From Primorskyibacter aestuariivivens (GTDB lineage Bacteria > Pseudomonadota > Alphaproteobacteria > Rhodobacterales > Rhodobacteraceae), in assembly GCF_028023675.1 (NCBI RefSeq), contig NZ_JAQIOZ010000019.1:1-64000 (forward strand): a DNA stretch of 64,000 nucleotides. The letters run 5' to 3'. Of this stretch, positions 45,682 through 55,346 are shown one piece after another. How positions within the stretch are numbered: position 1 is the first letter of the stretch; each line of letters opens with the position of its first letter. The notes under the pieces are model-generated. The model had not been told where the DNA came from and searched no databases. It saw only the letters and a program-made list of their open reading frames with translations. The translations under genes and the position numbers were made by a program.

Positions 45682-46592
45682 CACGCGTCCTCCGGGACAA
45701 AGACAAACCCATCACCCTGCGCATCCGCATGGCCAAGCCCGCCGCCGGGCAGGTGGAAGCCAATCACCCGCATCTTGTCTGCGGTGATCTTGTCAAACAG
45801 CCGCAACCGCGTCGCGGCGGCCATCTCGCCGTCCTGATCCGAACCTGACACCCAACCGGGTTTTTCAAAGGCCACGTGATGATTGCCAATGGCATCGCCC
45901 AGCACCATCACGGACTCTGACCCGGAGCGCAGTTCAAAGGACATATGTCCCGGCGTATGGCCGAAGCTGCCATGGGCCAGAATGCCCGGCAGAATCTCGG
46001 CACCGTCGTCAAAGGTGGTGATCTGATCGGCGATGATCTCAAGCCGACGCTTGGCACCCACGGCCATGGATTGCCGTTCTTCGCCAATGGTGTTGACGGT
46101 CTCATCCGCCATCCAATAGTCCAGCTCTCCGGCACCCATCATATATTCCGCGTCATAGAACAGCGGGTCTCCGAAATCGTCCAGAAGCCCCCAGAGGTGA
46201 TCGGGATGGCCATGGGTAAAGACCACATGCGTGACCTCATCCGTGGAGAGGCCAATGGCGTCGAACGCCTCCTGCAATTTACCAGCGCTTGGCATGAAAT
46301 CCGGGCCAGAGCCCACGTCGAACAGGATAACGCGCTCGCCGTCCCGCACGAGCGTCAGGTTGCATTCCGGGGTCAGGCTGTCGGGCGAGACGCCATATTT
46401 GTCGATGATTGGGCGCAATTCATCCTTTGGCATCGGGCCGAATATGAAATCGCCGGGCAGCATCAATGTCCCGTCGCTCAGCGTGTCGATCTGCATTTGC
46501 CCAAGGGATACACTTGACCAGACCGGTCCGGCTGCGGCCATCCCTGCCGCCGCTCCCATCCCGGCCATCATCCTGCGACGTGTCAGGTTCAT
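45681..46592 (-). CDS. Metallo-beta-lactamase-fold hydrolase (sox-linked)
   Basis: 303 aa with Tat signal (LTRRRMMAGMGAAAGMAAAG) and an intact zinc motif THGHPDH (His127, His129, Asp131, His132), GHTPGHMSF and VLGDAIGNHH. It is the canonical partner of the degenerate paralogue just downstream, with which it overlaps. GAGGAGGAG precedes the start. Natural substrate unknown; probably a sulfur compound or thioester in the periplasm. Confidence 0.82.
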   Translation of the reverse strand: MNLTRRRMMAGMGAAAGMAAAGPVWSSVSLGQMQIDTLSDGTLMLPGDFIFGPMPKDELRPIIDKYGVSPDSLTPECNLTLVRDGERVILFDVGSGPDFMPSAGKLQEAFDAIGLSTDEVTHVVFTHGHPDHLWGLLDDFGDPLFYDAEYMMGAGELDYWMADETVNTIGEERQSMAVGAKRRLEIIADQITTFDDGAEILPGILAHGSFGHTPGHMSFELRSGSESVMVLGDAIGNHHVAFEKPGWVSGSDQDGEMAAATRLRLFDKITADKMRVIGFHLPGGGLGHADAQGDGFVFVPEDA

Positions 46593-46612
46593 CGATGATA
46601 CTCCTCCTCAAA

Positions 46613-46632
46613 ATCTCTTATATGAATATGAA
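46613..46632. promoter_or_regulatory. AT-rich ATATGAATATG element upstream of hydrolase pair
   Basis: CTTATATGAATATGAAG lies 20-40 bases before the minus-strand hydrolase gene and reads TTCATATTCATATAAG in its direction, sharing TTCATAT/ATATTCA pieces with the other candidate SoxR sites. It could overlap the promoter. Confidence 0.35.
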
Positions 46633-46709
46633 GGAGTATCTACCCGCGCGCAACGGATTGCTGACGCTGCGCGCGCGGGATTTAGCGCAAAGGTACGTGG
46701 CCCGGTGCC

Positions 46710-49514
46710 TTAATGCGCCTCGGCCCAGTTCGCGCCCTGACCGGCATCGACAACCAAAGGCACATCGAGCTTCACCACCGGGTCGGCGGCATTTTCCATC
46801 ACGTCCCGCGCGGCTTTGATGAGGTCGACTTCGGCACCCTGTTCCACCTCGAACAGCAATTCATCATGCACCTGCAACAACATCTTGGCGGGCATATCCG
46901 CGATGGCATCGGGCATGCGCACCATGGCGCGGCGGATGATATCGGCGGCGGTGCCCTGAATCGGCGCATTGATCGCCGCACGTTTGGCAAAGCCCGCGCG
47001 CGGCCCCTTGGCGGAAATCTCAGGCGTATGGATCACCCGGCCAAACAGGGTTTCGACGCGGTTGTGCTCTTTGGCGAAAGCCACGGTGTCATCCATATAG
47101 GTCTTGATGCCCGGGAAACGTTCGAAATAGCGGTCGATAAACCCCTGCGCCTCGGCCCGCGGAATGCGCAGGTTCCGCGCAAGGCCAAAGCCGCTGATCC
47201 CATAGATCACGCCGAAATTGATCGCCTTGGCCTGACGGCGCACATCGGGTGTCATCTCGTCCAGCGGCACGCCGAACATTTCCGACGCGGTGGCGGCGTG
47301 GATGTCCTGCCCCTCGCGGAAGGCCTGCTTGAGCTGGTCGATATCCGCGATATGGGCGAGGATGCGCAGCTCGATCTGGGAATAGTCCAGCGCCACCAGC
47401 ACATTGCCCGGCTCCGCGACAAAAGCCTCGCGGATGCGGCGGCCTTCTTCGGTGCGCACGGGGATATTCTGCAGGTTCGGATCGGTCGAGGCGAGCCGCC
47501 CGGTGGTGGCCCCGGAGATCACGTAGGACGTATGCACCCGGCCCGTATCGGGGTGGATATGCTCCTGCAACGCATCCGTGTAGGTCGATTTCAGCTTGCT
47601 CAGCTGCCGCCAGTCCAGCACGCGGGCGGGCAGGTCATGTTCGGTGGCCAGATCCTCCAGCACATCGGCCCCGGTGGCATAGGCCCCGGTCTTGCCCTTC
47701 TTGCCGCCCTCGATGCCCATTTCGTCGAACAGGATCTCGCCCAGCTGTTTGGGCGAACCCACATTGAACTTGCGCCCCGCCAACTGGTGGATCTCATCCT
47801 CCAGCGCCGCCATCTTCTGCGAAAACGCGTTGGACATGCGCGACAGCGTATCGCGATCCACCTTGATCCCGTGCATCTCCATCTGCGCCAGCACCGGCAC
47901 AAGCGGTCGTTCGAGCCGCTCATAAACGCGGGTGACCTTGGTCTGATGCAGTTGCGGCTTGAACATCTGCCACAGGCGCAGGGTGATATCCGCATCCTCG
48001 GCGGCGTATTTCGTTGCCTCGTCAATCGGCACCTTGTCAAAGGTAATCGCGGATTTTCCGGAGCCCAGCAGTTCCTTGATCGGGATGGGTGTGTGGCTGA
48101 GATATCGTTCGGACAGGGTATCCATCCCATGCCCGTGAATGCCGCCATTCATCGCGTAGGACATGAGCATCGTGTCGTCGATGGGCGCGATATTGATGCC
48201 GTTGCGGGCAAAGATCTTGGCATCATATTTCATGTTCTGCCCGATTTTCATCACGGCAGGGTCTTCCAGCACCGGTTTCAGCGCATCGAGGCAGGCGTCC
48301 ATCCCCATCTGCCCCTCGGCCAGATCGTCCGAGCCAAAGAGATCGTCACTCGCCCCTTCCTTGTGGGTCAGTGGGATGTAACAGGCCTGTCCCGGCTCCA
48401 CACAAAGCGAAATGCCCACCAGATCGGCGCGCATTTCATTCAGCGCCGTGGTTTCGGTATCCACCGCCACATAGCCACGCTCATTGATCCGGTCGATCCA
48501 GACCTGCAGGGCCTCCATGTCGCGCACGCATTCATAGGCTTCGGGCGTGATCGGCACCTCTTCGGCGCGCTCCACAGGGTTCGCGCCTTCGGGGGTGGTG
48601 TCGGGGATGGGCGGTGCCTCGACCCCCAGTGTCGATGAAATCCTCTTGGTCAGGGTGCGGAACTCCATCTCGGTCAGGAAGCCCAAGAGCGTGTCAGGGT
48701 CCGGATCGCGCACCTCAAGATCATCCAGACCGAAATCCAGTGGCGTCTCGCAATCCAGCTGCACCAGTTTCTTCGACAGCTCGATCTGCTCGCGTTTCTC
48801 GATCAGCGTCTGGCGACGTTTGGGCTGTTTGATTTCCCCGGCCCGGTCGAGCAATTCCTCAAGCGAGCCATATTCATTGATCAGCAAAGCGGCAGTCTTG
48901 ATCCCGATCCCTGGCGCGCCGGGTACGTTATCCACGCTGTCCCCGGCTAGCGCCTGCACATCCACCACGCGTTCGGGGCCGACGCCGAATTTCTCAACCA
49001 CCCCATCCGCATCGATGCGCCGGTTCTTCATCGCGTCCAGCATCTCGACCCCGCCGCCAACCAGCTGCATGAGGTCCTTGTCGCTGCTGATGATGGTCAC
49101 CCGGCCCCCGGCTTCGCGCGCCTGACAGGCCAGCGTTGCGATGATGTCATCGGCCTCGAACCCGTCAAGCTCCTTGCAGGCGATATTAAACGCTTCCGTC
49201 GCGCGCCGGGTCAGCGGGATCTGCGGGCGCAGGTCCTCGGGCATCGCTTCGCGATTGGCCTTGTACAGATCGTATAGGTCGTTGCGGAACGTATGGCTGC
49301 CCTTGTCAAAGATCACCGCCACATGGGTGGGCGCGTCCGGGCCGCTGCTGTCCTCGACATATTTTTGCAGCATGTTGCAAAAGCCGCTGACCGCGCCGAT
49401 AGGCAAACCGTCGGACTTGCGGGTGAGTGGCGGCAGCGCGTGATAGGCGCGAAAGATAAAGGCCGATCCGTCGATCAGGTGAAGGTGACACCCTTTGCCA
49501 AATCCATCCGCCAT
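46710..49514 (-). CDS. polA: DNA polymerase I
   Basis: Repair and Okazaki-fragment polymerase, 934 aa. N-terminal 5'-nuclease domain (1-290: HLIDGSAFIFRAYHALP, SSDKDLMQLV, GDSVDNVPGAPGIG), 3'-5' exonuclease domain (about 335-520, VAVDTETTALNEM with the Asp-Glu pair) and polymerase domain with DYSQIELRILAH (motif A), RRQAKAINFGVIYGISGFGLA (motif B) and QVHDELLFEV (motif C). All three domains look intact. Confidence 0.97.
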   Translation of the reverse strand: MADGFGKGCHLHLIDGSAFIFRAYHALPPLTRKSDGLPIGAVSGFCNMLQKYVEDSSGPDAPTHVAVIFDKGSHTFRNDLYDLYKANREAMPEDLRPQIPLTRRATEAFNIACKELDGFEADDIIATLACQAREAGGRVTIISSDKDLMQLVGGGVEMLDAMKNRRIDADGVVEKFGVGPERVVDVQALAGDSVDNVPGAPGIGIKTAALLINEYGSLEELLDRAGEIKQPKRRQTLIEKREQIELSKKLVQLDCETPLDFGLDDLEVRDPDPDTLLGFLTEMEFRTLTKRISSTLGVEAPPIPDTTPEGANPVERAEEVPITPEAYECVRDMEALQVWIDRINERGYVAVDTETTALNEMRADLVGISLCVEPGQACYIPLTHKEGASDDLFGSDDLAEGQMGMDACLDALKPVLEDPAVMKIGQNMKYDAKIFARNGINIAPIDDTMLMSYAMNGGIHGHGMDTLSERYLSHTPIPIKELLGSGKSAITFDKVPIDEATKYAAEDADITLRLWQMFKPQLHQTKVTRVYERLERPLVPVLAQMEMHGIKVDRDTLSRMSNAFSQKMAALEDEIHQLAGRKFNVGSPKQLGEILFDEMGIEGGKKGKTGAYATGADVLEDLATEHDLPARVLDWRQLSKLKSTYTDALQEHIHPDTGRVHTSYVISGATTGRLASTDPNLQNIPVRTEEGRRIREAFVAEPGNVLVALDYSQIELRILAHIADIDQLKQAFREGQDIHAATASEMFGVPLDEMTPDVRRQAKAINFGVIYGISGFGLARNLRIPRAEAQGFIDRYFERFPGIKTYMDDTVAFAKEHNRVETLFGRVIHTPEISAKGPRAGFAKRAAINAPIQGTAADIIRRAMVRMPDAIADMPAKMLLQVHDELLFEVEQGAEVDLIKAARDVMENAADPVVKLDVPLVVDAGQGANWAEAH

Positions 49515-49633
49515 TGCAACTCTCCCCTGTCACGCACAGCCCAAGTCATGCCACGCCGCCCGGGGCAGCGCCAGCCTGTCTGGTCTTCTTGTCTTTGAAA
49601 ATACGCCCGCCGGAGGCGATTGAAAGGCTGGTC

Positions 49634-49813
49634 TTACGCCTGGCCTTCGAAATCCTTGTGCACGTATTTCGCGTCACAATAGGGGCATTCAACCCAGCCG
49701 GTTTTCAACGGGATCTGCAACCAGACGCGCGGATGGCCCAGCGCGCCTTCGCCCCCGTCACAGGAGACGCGGTAGCTGTCAACGATCTTGGTTTCCGGAG
49801 CCTCTATCGTCAT
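49634..49813 (-). CDS. Zinc-finger domain protein (CHCC type)
   Basis: 59 aa from ATG 49813 ([21 protein letters not shown]). It carries Cys...His...Cys-x2-Cys ([20 protein letters not shown]), the zf-CHCC pattern shared with the mitochondrial complex I subunit NDUFS6. Conserved in alphaproteobacteria; role not established in bacteria. Divergent from the ABC gene. Confidence 0.8.
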   Translation of the reverse strand: MTIEAPETKIVDSYRVSCDGGEGALGHPRVWLQIPLKTGWVECPYCDAKYVHKDFEGQA

Positions 49814-49890
49814 GGCGGACCGTTTCCTTTTGGCAAACCCTGAATTACATGCGTTATGAGGCAGATCAGGCACAGGGGCAAGGGAAGAGC

Positions 49891-50820
49891 ATGCCACAAG
49901 CGGCGATCGAGATATCGGGACTGCGCAAGACCTATGCTGCGCAAAAGGGCGCGCCCGCGAAAGAGGCGCTCAAGGGCATCGATCTGACCATTCCGCAAGG
50001 GTCGGTCTTTGGCCTCTTGGGGCCCAACGGGGCGGGCAAATCCACGCTGATCAATATTCTGGCGGGGTTGGTGATCAAGACCGCCGGAACGGTCAAGATC
50101 TGGGGCTTTGATCAGGATGTGAATCCACGCCAGTCGCGCGCTTCGATCGGGGTGATGCCGCAGGAGTTGAACCTCGATCCGTTTTTCAGCCCGCGCGGCG
50201 CGTTGGAGGTTCAGGCCGGGCTTTACGGCGTGCCGAAATCCCAGCGCCGCAGCGATGAAATCCTTGAAATGGTGGGGCTGTCGGACAAGGCACATGCCTA
50301 TGCCCGAACCCTGTCGGGCGGGATGCGGCGGCGTCTGCTTCTGGGCAAGGCGCTGGTGCATCATCCGCAGATCCTTGTGCTGGACGAGCCCACGGCGGGG
50401 GTGGATATCGAGCTGCGCCAGATGTTGTGGGACAATGTGCGCAAGCTCAACCGCGAGCGGGGCATGACGATCATCCTGACCACCCATTACCTCGAAGAGG
50501 CCGAGGAGATGTGCGACGAGATTGCCATCGTGAACCATGGCGAGCTGGTCGCGCGGGACAGCACATCGGCGCTGTTGGGTCGGTTGGATGCCAAGAGCAT
50601 GGTGATTCAGCCGGACGCGCCCATCGAAACCCCGCCCAAGGCGGAGGGGCTGGATGTGTCCCTGCGTGATGACGGATCACTGGTTATCAATTACCACGCC
50701 CAGCAGACCCCGGCCGAGGCGGTTCTGGAAGCGGTGCGCAACGCGGGCATCCGCATCCGGGATGTGAAAACCCAGGAAGCGGATCTTGAGGACGTGTTTC
50801 TGGAGCTCACGCGGTCTTGA
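49891..50820 (+). CDS. ABC transporter ATP-binding protein
   Basis: 309 aa from ATG 49891. Complete nucleotide-binding domain: Walker [12 protein letters not shown]-loop MPQELNL, signature [15 protein letters not shown], Walker [13 protein letters not shown] and H-loop [11 protein letters not shown], followed by a C-terminal extension (from about 225) as in drug or polysaccharide exporters. No permease gene is adjacent in the window, so the substrate cannot be said. Confidence 0.88.
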   Translation: MPQAAIEISGLRKTYAAQKGAPAKEALKGIDLTIPQGSVFGLLGPNGAGKSTLINILAGLVIKTAGTVKIWGFDQDVNPRQSRASIGVMPQELNLDPFFSPRGALEVQAGLYGVPKSQRRSDEILEMVGLSDKAHAYARTLSGGMRRRLLLGKALVHHPQILVLDEPTAGVDIELRQMLWDNVRKLNRERGMTIILTTHYLEEAEEMCDEIAIVNHGELVARDSTSALLGRLDAKSMVIQPDAPIETPPKAEGLDVSLRDDGSLVINYHAQQTPAEAVLEAVRNAGIRIRDVKTQEADLEDVFLELTRS

Positions 50821-50833
50821 AACAGGTGAGACG

Positions 50834-50878
50834 CGATTTCTTTAGAAGAAATCGGCCCGAAATCTTCAAAAGATTTCG
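50834..50878. repeat. Double-hairpin palindromic repeat, copy 2
   Basis: CGATTTCTT-TAG-AAGAAATCG (50834-50854) and CGAAATCTT-CAA-AAGATTTCG (50858-50878), each with perfect 9-bp arms, between convergent genes. In reverse complement it parallels the element at 26884-26935. It may act as a bidirectional terminator here. Confidence 0.85.
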
Positions 50879-50883
50879 ATCTC

Positions 50884-51378
50884 TCAGGGCCGGATGCTGA
50901 TCGGCGTGCCGTTTTTCACCATGGAATAGACCTGCCGCATCTCGGTATTGGTCACCGCAATGCACCCGGCGGTCCAGTCGCGCCCGCCCTTGCGGTTTTT
51001 CCACGGGCGACCATGGATGAAAATGTCCCCACCCGGATCGACACCCGCTTCGCGCGCGCGGGCAATATCGGCCTCATTGGGATAATTGATTCCGATGGAC
51101 AGGTAGAATTCGCTGTTCGGATTGCGCCGATCGATGATGTACTCGCCTTCGGGTGTGCGTCCATCACCTTGCTTGCCCTTGTGGCCTTCAGGCGCAAAAC
51201 CCAACCCCACATTGTAGCTTTCCAGCACCTCGCCGTGATGCAGCAGGTACATCTTGCGCGCGCCCTTATCCACGACCACGCGGGTCACCTCGGGTCCGAA
51301 ATAGGGTTGGAACTTGCCGCTGCACCCGGCAAGCACAACGCCGATGCCAAGGATCATCAGAACTTTGAGAAAACGCAT
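50884..51378 (-). CDS. L,D-transpeptidase lipoprotein (YkuD)
   Basis: Cell-wall cross-linking or lipoprotein-attaching enzyme. The 164-aa protein starts at ATG 51378 with a lipoprotein signal (VLMILGIGVVLAGC, Cys about 19). The YkuD domain contains FIHGRPW (catalytic His) and TAGCIAVTNTEM (catalytic Cys in the usual S-x-GC-x context). The longer frame from 51435 would displace the signal. Confidence 0.88.
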   Translation of the reverse strand: MRFLKVLMILGIGVVLAGCSGKFQPYFGPEVTRVVVDKGARKMYLLHHGEVLESYNVGLGFAPEGHKGKQGDGRTPEGEYIIDRRNPNSEFYLSIGINYPNEADIARAREAGVDPGGDIFIHGRPWKNRKGGRDWTAGCIAVTNTEMRQVYSMVKNGTPISIRP

Positions 51379-51441
51379 AGTGTCACTGCCCGGAATGTTT
51401 TGACACAGTTTACCGCAAATGTGGCGCTGACGCATATCACA

Positions 51442-52230
51442 TTATTGCTTGTCGGCGGATTGTCCCTCTTGGGCTGCAAGCCGTTTTTCGATGGCCTCCA
51501 GCCGCACCAGCACCTCGTCACGGTAGGCGTCCGTTGCGGCCACGTCTTCTTCGTGATGGGCGTCCTGCATGGAGTTCACGATCAGACCGACCAACAGGTT
51601 CACCACCGCGAATGTGGTAACCATGATGAAGGGCACAAAGAACAGCCAGGCATAGGGGTAGACATCCATGACGGGCCTCACGATGCCCATGGACCAGCTT
51701 TCAAGCGTCATGATCTGGAACAGCGTATAGGCCGACAGGGCCAATGTGCCGAACCAGTCCGGGAAGCTGGCGGCAAAGAGCTTGGTCGCCATGACGGCGC
51801 CGATATAGAAGATCAGCGCCATCAGCAGGAACACGCTGCCCATACCGGGAAGGGCGGTGATGAAGCCTTCGACCACCCGTTGCAGGCGGGGGGCAACGGT
51901 CAGGATGCGCAACACCCGTAGAATGCGCAGCGCCCGCAGGACCGACAGGCCTTGCGCCGATGGGACCAATGAGATGCCGACAATCACGAAGTCAAACATA
52001 TTCCAGCCGCGCAGGAAGAACCGCCCGCCTTGCGCTATGAGTTTCAGGGCGATCTCGACCACGAAAATCGCCAGACAGATGGTATCAATGGCGATGATCA
52101 GACCACCGGCCCGTGCCATGGCGGTCTCCGAGGTCTCAAGCCCCAGAACTACGGCGTTCACAAGGATCACTGCGATGATCCCGTTGCGCACCCATGCCTG
52201 ATCCAGCCATGCCGCCAGTTTTGCCCGCAT
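51442..52230 (-). CDS. Bacterial voltage-gated sodium channel (NavBac)
   Basis: Single-domain channel that assembles as a tetramer. The 262-aa protein has six membrane helices; S4 (about 97-118) carries spaced arginines in VLRALRILRVLRIL, and the pore has the selectivity filter TLESWSM (175-181), the same as in NavAb-type channels. A C-terminal coiled coil (about 230-260) follows S6. ATG 52230 chosen with AGGACAG upstream; the longer frame is not needed. Confidence 0.93.
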   Translation of the reverse strand: MRAKLAAWLDQAWVRNGIIAVILVNAVVLGLETSETAMARAGGLIIAIDTICLAIFVVEIALKLIAQGGRFFLRGWNMFDFVIVGISLVPSAQGLSVLRALRILRVLRILTVAPRLQRVVEGFITALPGMGSVFLLMALIFYIGAVMATKLFAASFPDWFGTLALSAYTLFQIMTLESWSMGIVRPVMDVYPYAWLFFVPFIMVTTFAVVNLLVGLIVNSMQDAHHEEDVAATDAYRDEVLVRLEAIEKRLAAQEGQSADKQ

Positions 52231-52255
52231 CTGTCCTGCCCTTGTTAAGCCCGGC

Positions 52256-53476
52256 TCACATATGGCGACGGGTGAAGCGCGCCGCAAGCTCGATATGGGT
52301 GGACCACCGGAACTGATCCACAACCTGCACCCATTCAAGGCAATATCCCGCCTGAATGAGCGTTGCCGCGTCGCGGGCAAATGTCACCGGATTGCAGGAG
52401 ACAAAGCCGATCTGCGCCACATCGCTTTTGGCGATCTGGGTCACCTGCGCTTCGGCCCCCGCGCGGGGTGGGTCGATGACAAGCGCATCGAACTTATTCA
52501 GCTCATCGGGCAGGAGCGGATTGCGAAAGAGATCGCGGGTTTCCGTGGTGACCTTCTTCAGCCCCTGCGCCTTGCGCCAGCCCTCGTCCAACGCAGTCAG
52601 CATCGCGCGGCTGCCCTCGACGCCATGCACCTCGGCCCCGCGCGCCAGCGGCAGGGCAAAGGTGCCGCATCCGGCAAAGAGATCGGCGATGTGGTCCGCC
52701 CCTTCCACCGCCTCTTTCATGGCGGCGATCAGCGTGGCTTGACCGTGATCGGTGGCCTGAAGGAACGCGCCCGGCGGCGGGACCACGTCGATCCCGTCGA
52801 AATCCTGACGTGGCGGGGCGCGCATGGCAATCGGGTCATCCTCCCAAACCAGCCGCGCCAGCCCATGCGCGCCAGCCAATTGCGCGAGCGCGATCTCCAG
52901 CGGGCCATCCAATGGCTTGCCGCCGGTGACAAACACATCCGCGCCATCCTTGGAGAGCGTGATCTGTACGCTCAGCGCGCCTTTGCGACTTGCTCCCTCG
53001 CGCGCCAGCGCCTCGGCCACCGGACGCAGGGCCAGCAGATCGGGATGCAGCAATTTGCAGTCCGGGATTTCAATGATCACATCCGAGGCGCGGCCGTGGA
53101 ACCCGGCCATCGCACCCTTTTTGGTGCGGCGCGCGGAAAATGTCGCGCGACGGCGGCTCTGCGCGGGTGAGGTGGCGATGGGGCGCATTTTTGCCTCGAT
53201 GCGCTGGGCGCTCAGGGCGCGCGCGACCACCTCTTGCTTCCACTCCGCCACAAACGCGTCCGAGCCATGCATCAGCTGACAGCCCCCGCAGGTCTTGAAA
53301 TGTCCGCAGGGCGGGGAAACGCGGTGTTCCGACGGTTCCACAATGCGGATATCGCTCAGCCGGTCGCCATTGGCCACGGCGGAAATGCGCTCTCCGGGAA
53401 GGGTAAGCGGCGCAAAAAACGGACCCGGTGCGATGCCATCGCCCTGATGGCCCAGACGTTCGATCAGATATTCCAT
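52256..53476 (-). CDS. Class I SAM-dependent RNA (uracil-5-) methyltransferase, RlmD/TrmA type
   Basis: Methylates a uridine C5 in rRNA or tRNA. The 406-aa protein has an iron-sulfur cysteine cluster (CGHFKTCGGCQ and DCKLL), SAM site DLFAGCGTFALPLA, and the catalytic-cysteine motif SCNPVTFARD. The N-terminal TRAM-like region is short. The exact target is not readable from sequence. Confidence 0.88.
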   Translation of the reverse strand: MEYLIERLGHQGDGIAPGPFFAPLTLPGERISAVANGDRLSDIRIVEPSEHRVSPPCGHFKTCGGCQLMHGSDAFVAEWKQEVVARALSAQRIEAKMRPIATSPAQSRRRATFSARRTKKGAMAGFHGRASDVIIEIPDCKLLHPDLLALRPVAEALAREGASRKGALSVQITLSKDGADVFVTGGKPLDGPLEIALAQLAGAHGLARLVWEDDPIAMRAPPRQDFDGIDVVPPPGAFLQATDHGQATLIAAMKEAVEGADHIADLFAGCGTFALPLARGAEVHGVEGSRAMLTALDEGWRKAQGLKKVTTETRDLFRNPLLPDELNKFDALVIDPPRAGAEAQVTQIAKSDVAQIGFVSCNPVTFARDAATLIQAGYCLEWVQVVDQFRWSTHIELAARFTRRHM

Positions 53477-53513
53477 AACGCCAGATACAGTCTTGGCGCG
53501 CGTCGATAAAGTC

Positions 53514-55346
53514 CTACTCGGCGGCCTCGACGATATTCAGGAAGCCACCCGATTGCCGCTCCCAATAGCGGGCATAAACGCCGCCGCGCGCCAGAAGCTC
53601 GGTATGCGTGCCCTGTTCGACGATGCGCCCCGCCTCCAGCACCACGATCCGGTCCATCCGGGCGATGGTGGAGAGCCGGTGCGCGATGGCCAGCACGGTC
53701 TTGCCTTCCATCACCTGTTCCAGCGCGGATTGAATGGCGGCCTCGACCTCGCTGTCGAGCGCGCTTGTCGCCTCGTCCAGCACCAGAATGGGCGCGTCCT
53801 TGAGGATGGCGCGGGCCAGCGCGATGCGCTGGCGTTGCCCGCCCGATAGCTTTACACCGCGTTCGCCCAGATGCGCGTCATAACCCTTGCGGGCTTCGTG
53901 ATCCTCAAGCCCGAGGATGAAACCATGGGCTTCGGCGCGGCGCGCGGCGGCGATGATGTCAGCCTCGGTTGCGTCGGGTTCGCCGTAACCGATGTTTTCA
54001 CGCGCCGAGCGGTTGAACATCGCGGTTTCCTGCGTGACCATGCCAATCTGTCGGCGCAGGCTTTCCTGCGTGACGGATGAGATATCCTGCCCGTCAATGC
54101 GGATATGCCCGCTTTCTGTGTCATAGAGCCGTAAAAGCAGCGCCACCAGCGTGGACTTGCCAGCGCCGGACGCCCCGACAACGCCCAGCTTTTCGCCCGG
54201 CGAAATTGTCAGGTCGATTCCATCGACGCCGCCGGTTTCGCGCCCATAGGCAAAGCTCACATTGTCAAACCGGATCTCGCCTTGGCTCACCTCAAGCGGC
54301 GCGGCATCCGGCGCATCGGTCAGCGTGTGGGCCGGGGCCAAAGTGCGCATCCCGTCCTCGACCTCTCCAACATTGGCATAGAGCGACATGAGCGTGAAGC
54401 TCACCCAGCCGGTCATCTGCGCCAGCCGCAGGCTGACCGCGCCGGTGGCGGCAATGTCACCCGCGCTCACCAGACCGCGGGACCAATACCAAAGCGCCCC
54501 GCCAACCAGCAGGATGGGCAAGACACCGGCAACGGTCATCAGCCAGAACCGGAATCTGACGGACATCGCGCCGAATGCCAGTTGACGGTCCCGGAACCGG
54601 TCCATCGCGTCCAGCGCCACATCGTCTTCGTGATCGTCATGCGCAAACAGTTTGACGGTCTTGATATTGGTCACCGTATCCACGACCTGCCCGGTGACCA
54701 TGGCGCGTGCGCTGGCCCGTGCCTTGGACCGTTTGCGGATGCGCGGCATGAAATAGCGAACAAGCGCCAGATAGCCGATGATCCAGACCAACAGGCCCAG
54801 CGCGATCCGCAAATCCACCGTACCCAGAAGCAGGATCGCCCCCACCACCGAGGCCAGCGCAAACAGCACCGTATGAATGACCTCCACCACCACATCGGTC
54901 AGGGCGCGGGCGGTCTGCATTTCCTTTTGCGCGATGCGACCGGCGAAATCATCGTCAAAGAAGGTGACGGATTGGCCCAGCGTGTGGCGGTGCAGACGCG
55001 AAAGGACAAGGTTGAAGACATTCGGCGCCACCAGAATTGTCTGAAGGTAGGACGAGGTCATGAAAATGATTGGGCGCAGCACAAGGAAGAACGCCAGAAC
55101 ACCGACCATGAGCCAGACATGATCCGAGAACACCGCTTCGGGTGTGCTGATCAAGGCTGCGTCGATGACCAGCCCCAGCATCATTGCCGCCATAACCTCG
55201 ACAACACCCGCCGTGACCGAGGCTGCACCTGCCAAAGAAACGACCGGAAAGCTGCCGCGCAAGGCCCAGCGGAAGAAGCGTGCGAGTGTGCGCGGCGGGG
55301 CACCGCGCGCCTGTTCAAAGGGGTTGATCCAGTTTTGCGGCTTCAT
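53514..55346 (-). CDS. ABC exporter half-transporter (fused membrane and ATPase domains)
   Basis: 610 aa: six-helix membrane domain (about 30-330) then ATPase domain with Walker A GASGAGKSTL, signature LSGGQRQRIALARAIL, Walker B ILVLDEATSALD. It overlaps the upstream half-transporter by 4 bases (ATGA), so the two probably form a heterodimeric exporter. Substrate unknown. Confidence 0.9.
   Translation of the reverse strand: MKPQNWINPFEQARGAPPRTLARFFRWALRGSFPVVSLAGAASVTAGVVEVMAAMMLGLVIDAALISTPEAVFSDHVWLMVGVLAFFLVLRPIIFMTSSYLQTILVAPNVFNLVLSRLHRHTLGQSVTFFDDDFAGRIAQKEMQTARALTDVVVEVIHTVLFALASVVGAILLLGTVDLRIALGLLVWIIGYLALVRYFMPRIRKRSKARASARAMVTGQVVDTVTNIKTVKLFAHDDHEDDVALDAMDRFRDRQLAFGAMSVRFRFWLMTVAGVLPILLVGGALWYWSRGLVSAGDIAATGAVSLRLAQMTGWVSFTLMSLYANVGEVEDGMRTLAPAHTLTDAPDAAPLEVSQGEIRFDNVSFAYGRETGGVDGIDLTISPGEKLGVVGASGAGKSTLVALLLRLYDTESGHIRIDGQDISSVTQESLRRQIGMVTQETAMFNRSARENIGYGEPDATEADIIAAARRAEAHGFILGLEDHEARKGYDAHLGERGVKLSGGQRQRIALARAILKDAPILVLDEATSALDSEVEAAIQSALEQVMEGKTVLAIAHRLSTIARMDRIVVLEAGRIVEQGTHTELLARGGVYARYWERQSGGFLNIVEAAE

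Noticed and set aside
46713-48638. 641-codon plus-strand open frame opposite polA
   Set aside because: Entirely antisense to DNA polymerase I, rich in His, Gly and Arg as expected from the complement of GC-rich coding DNA.
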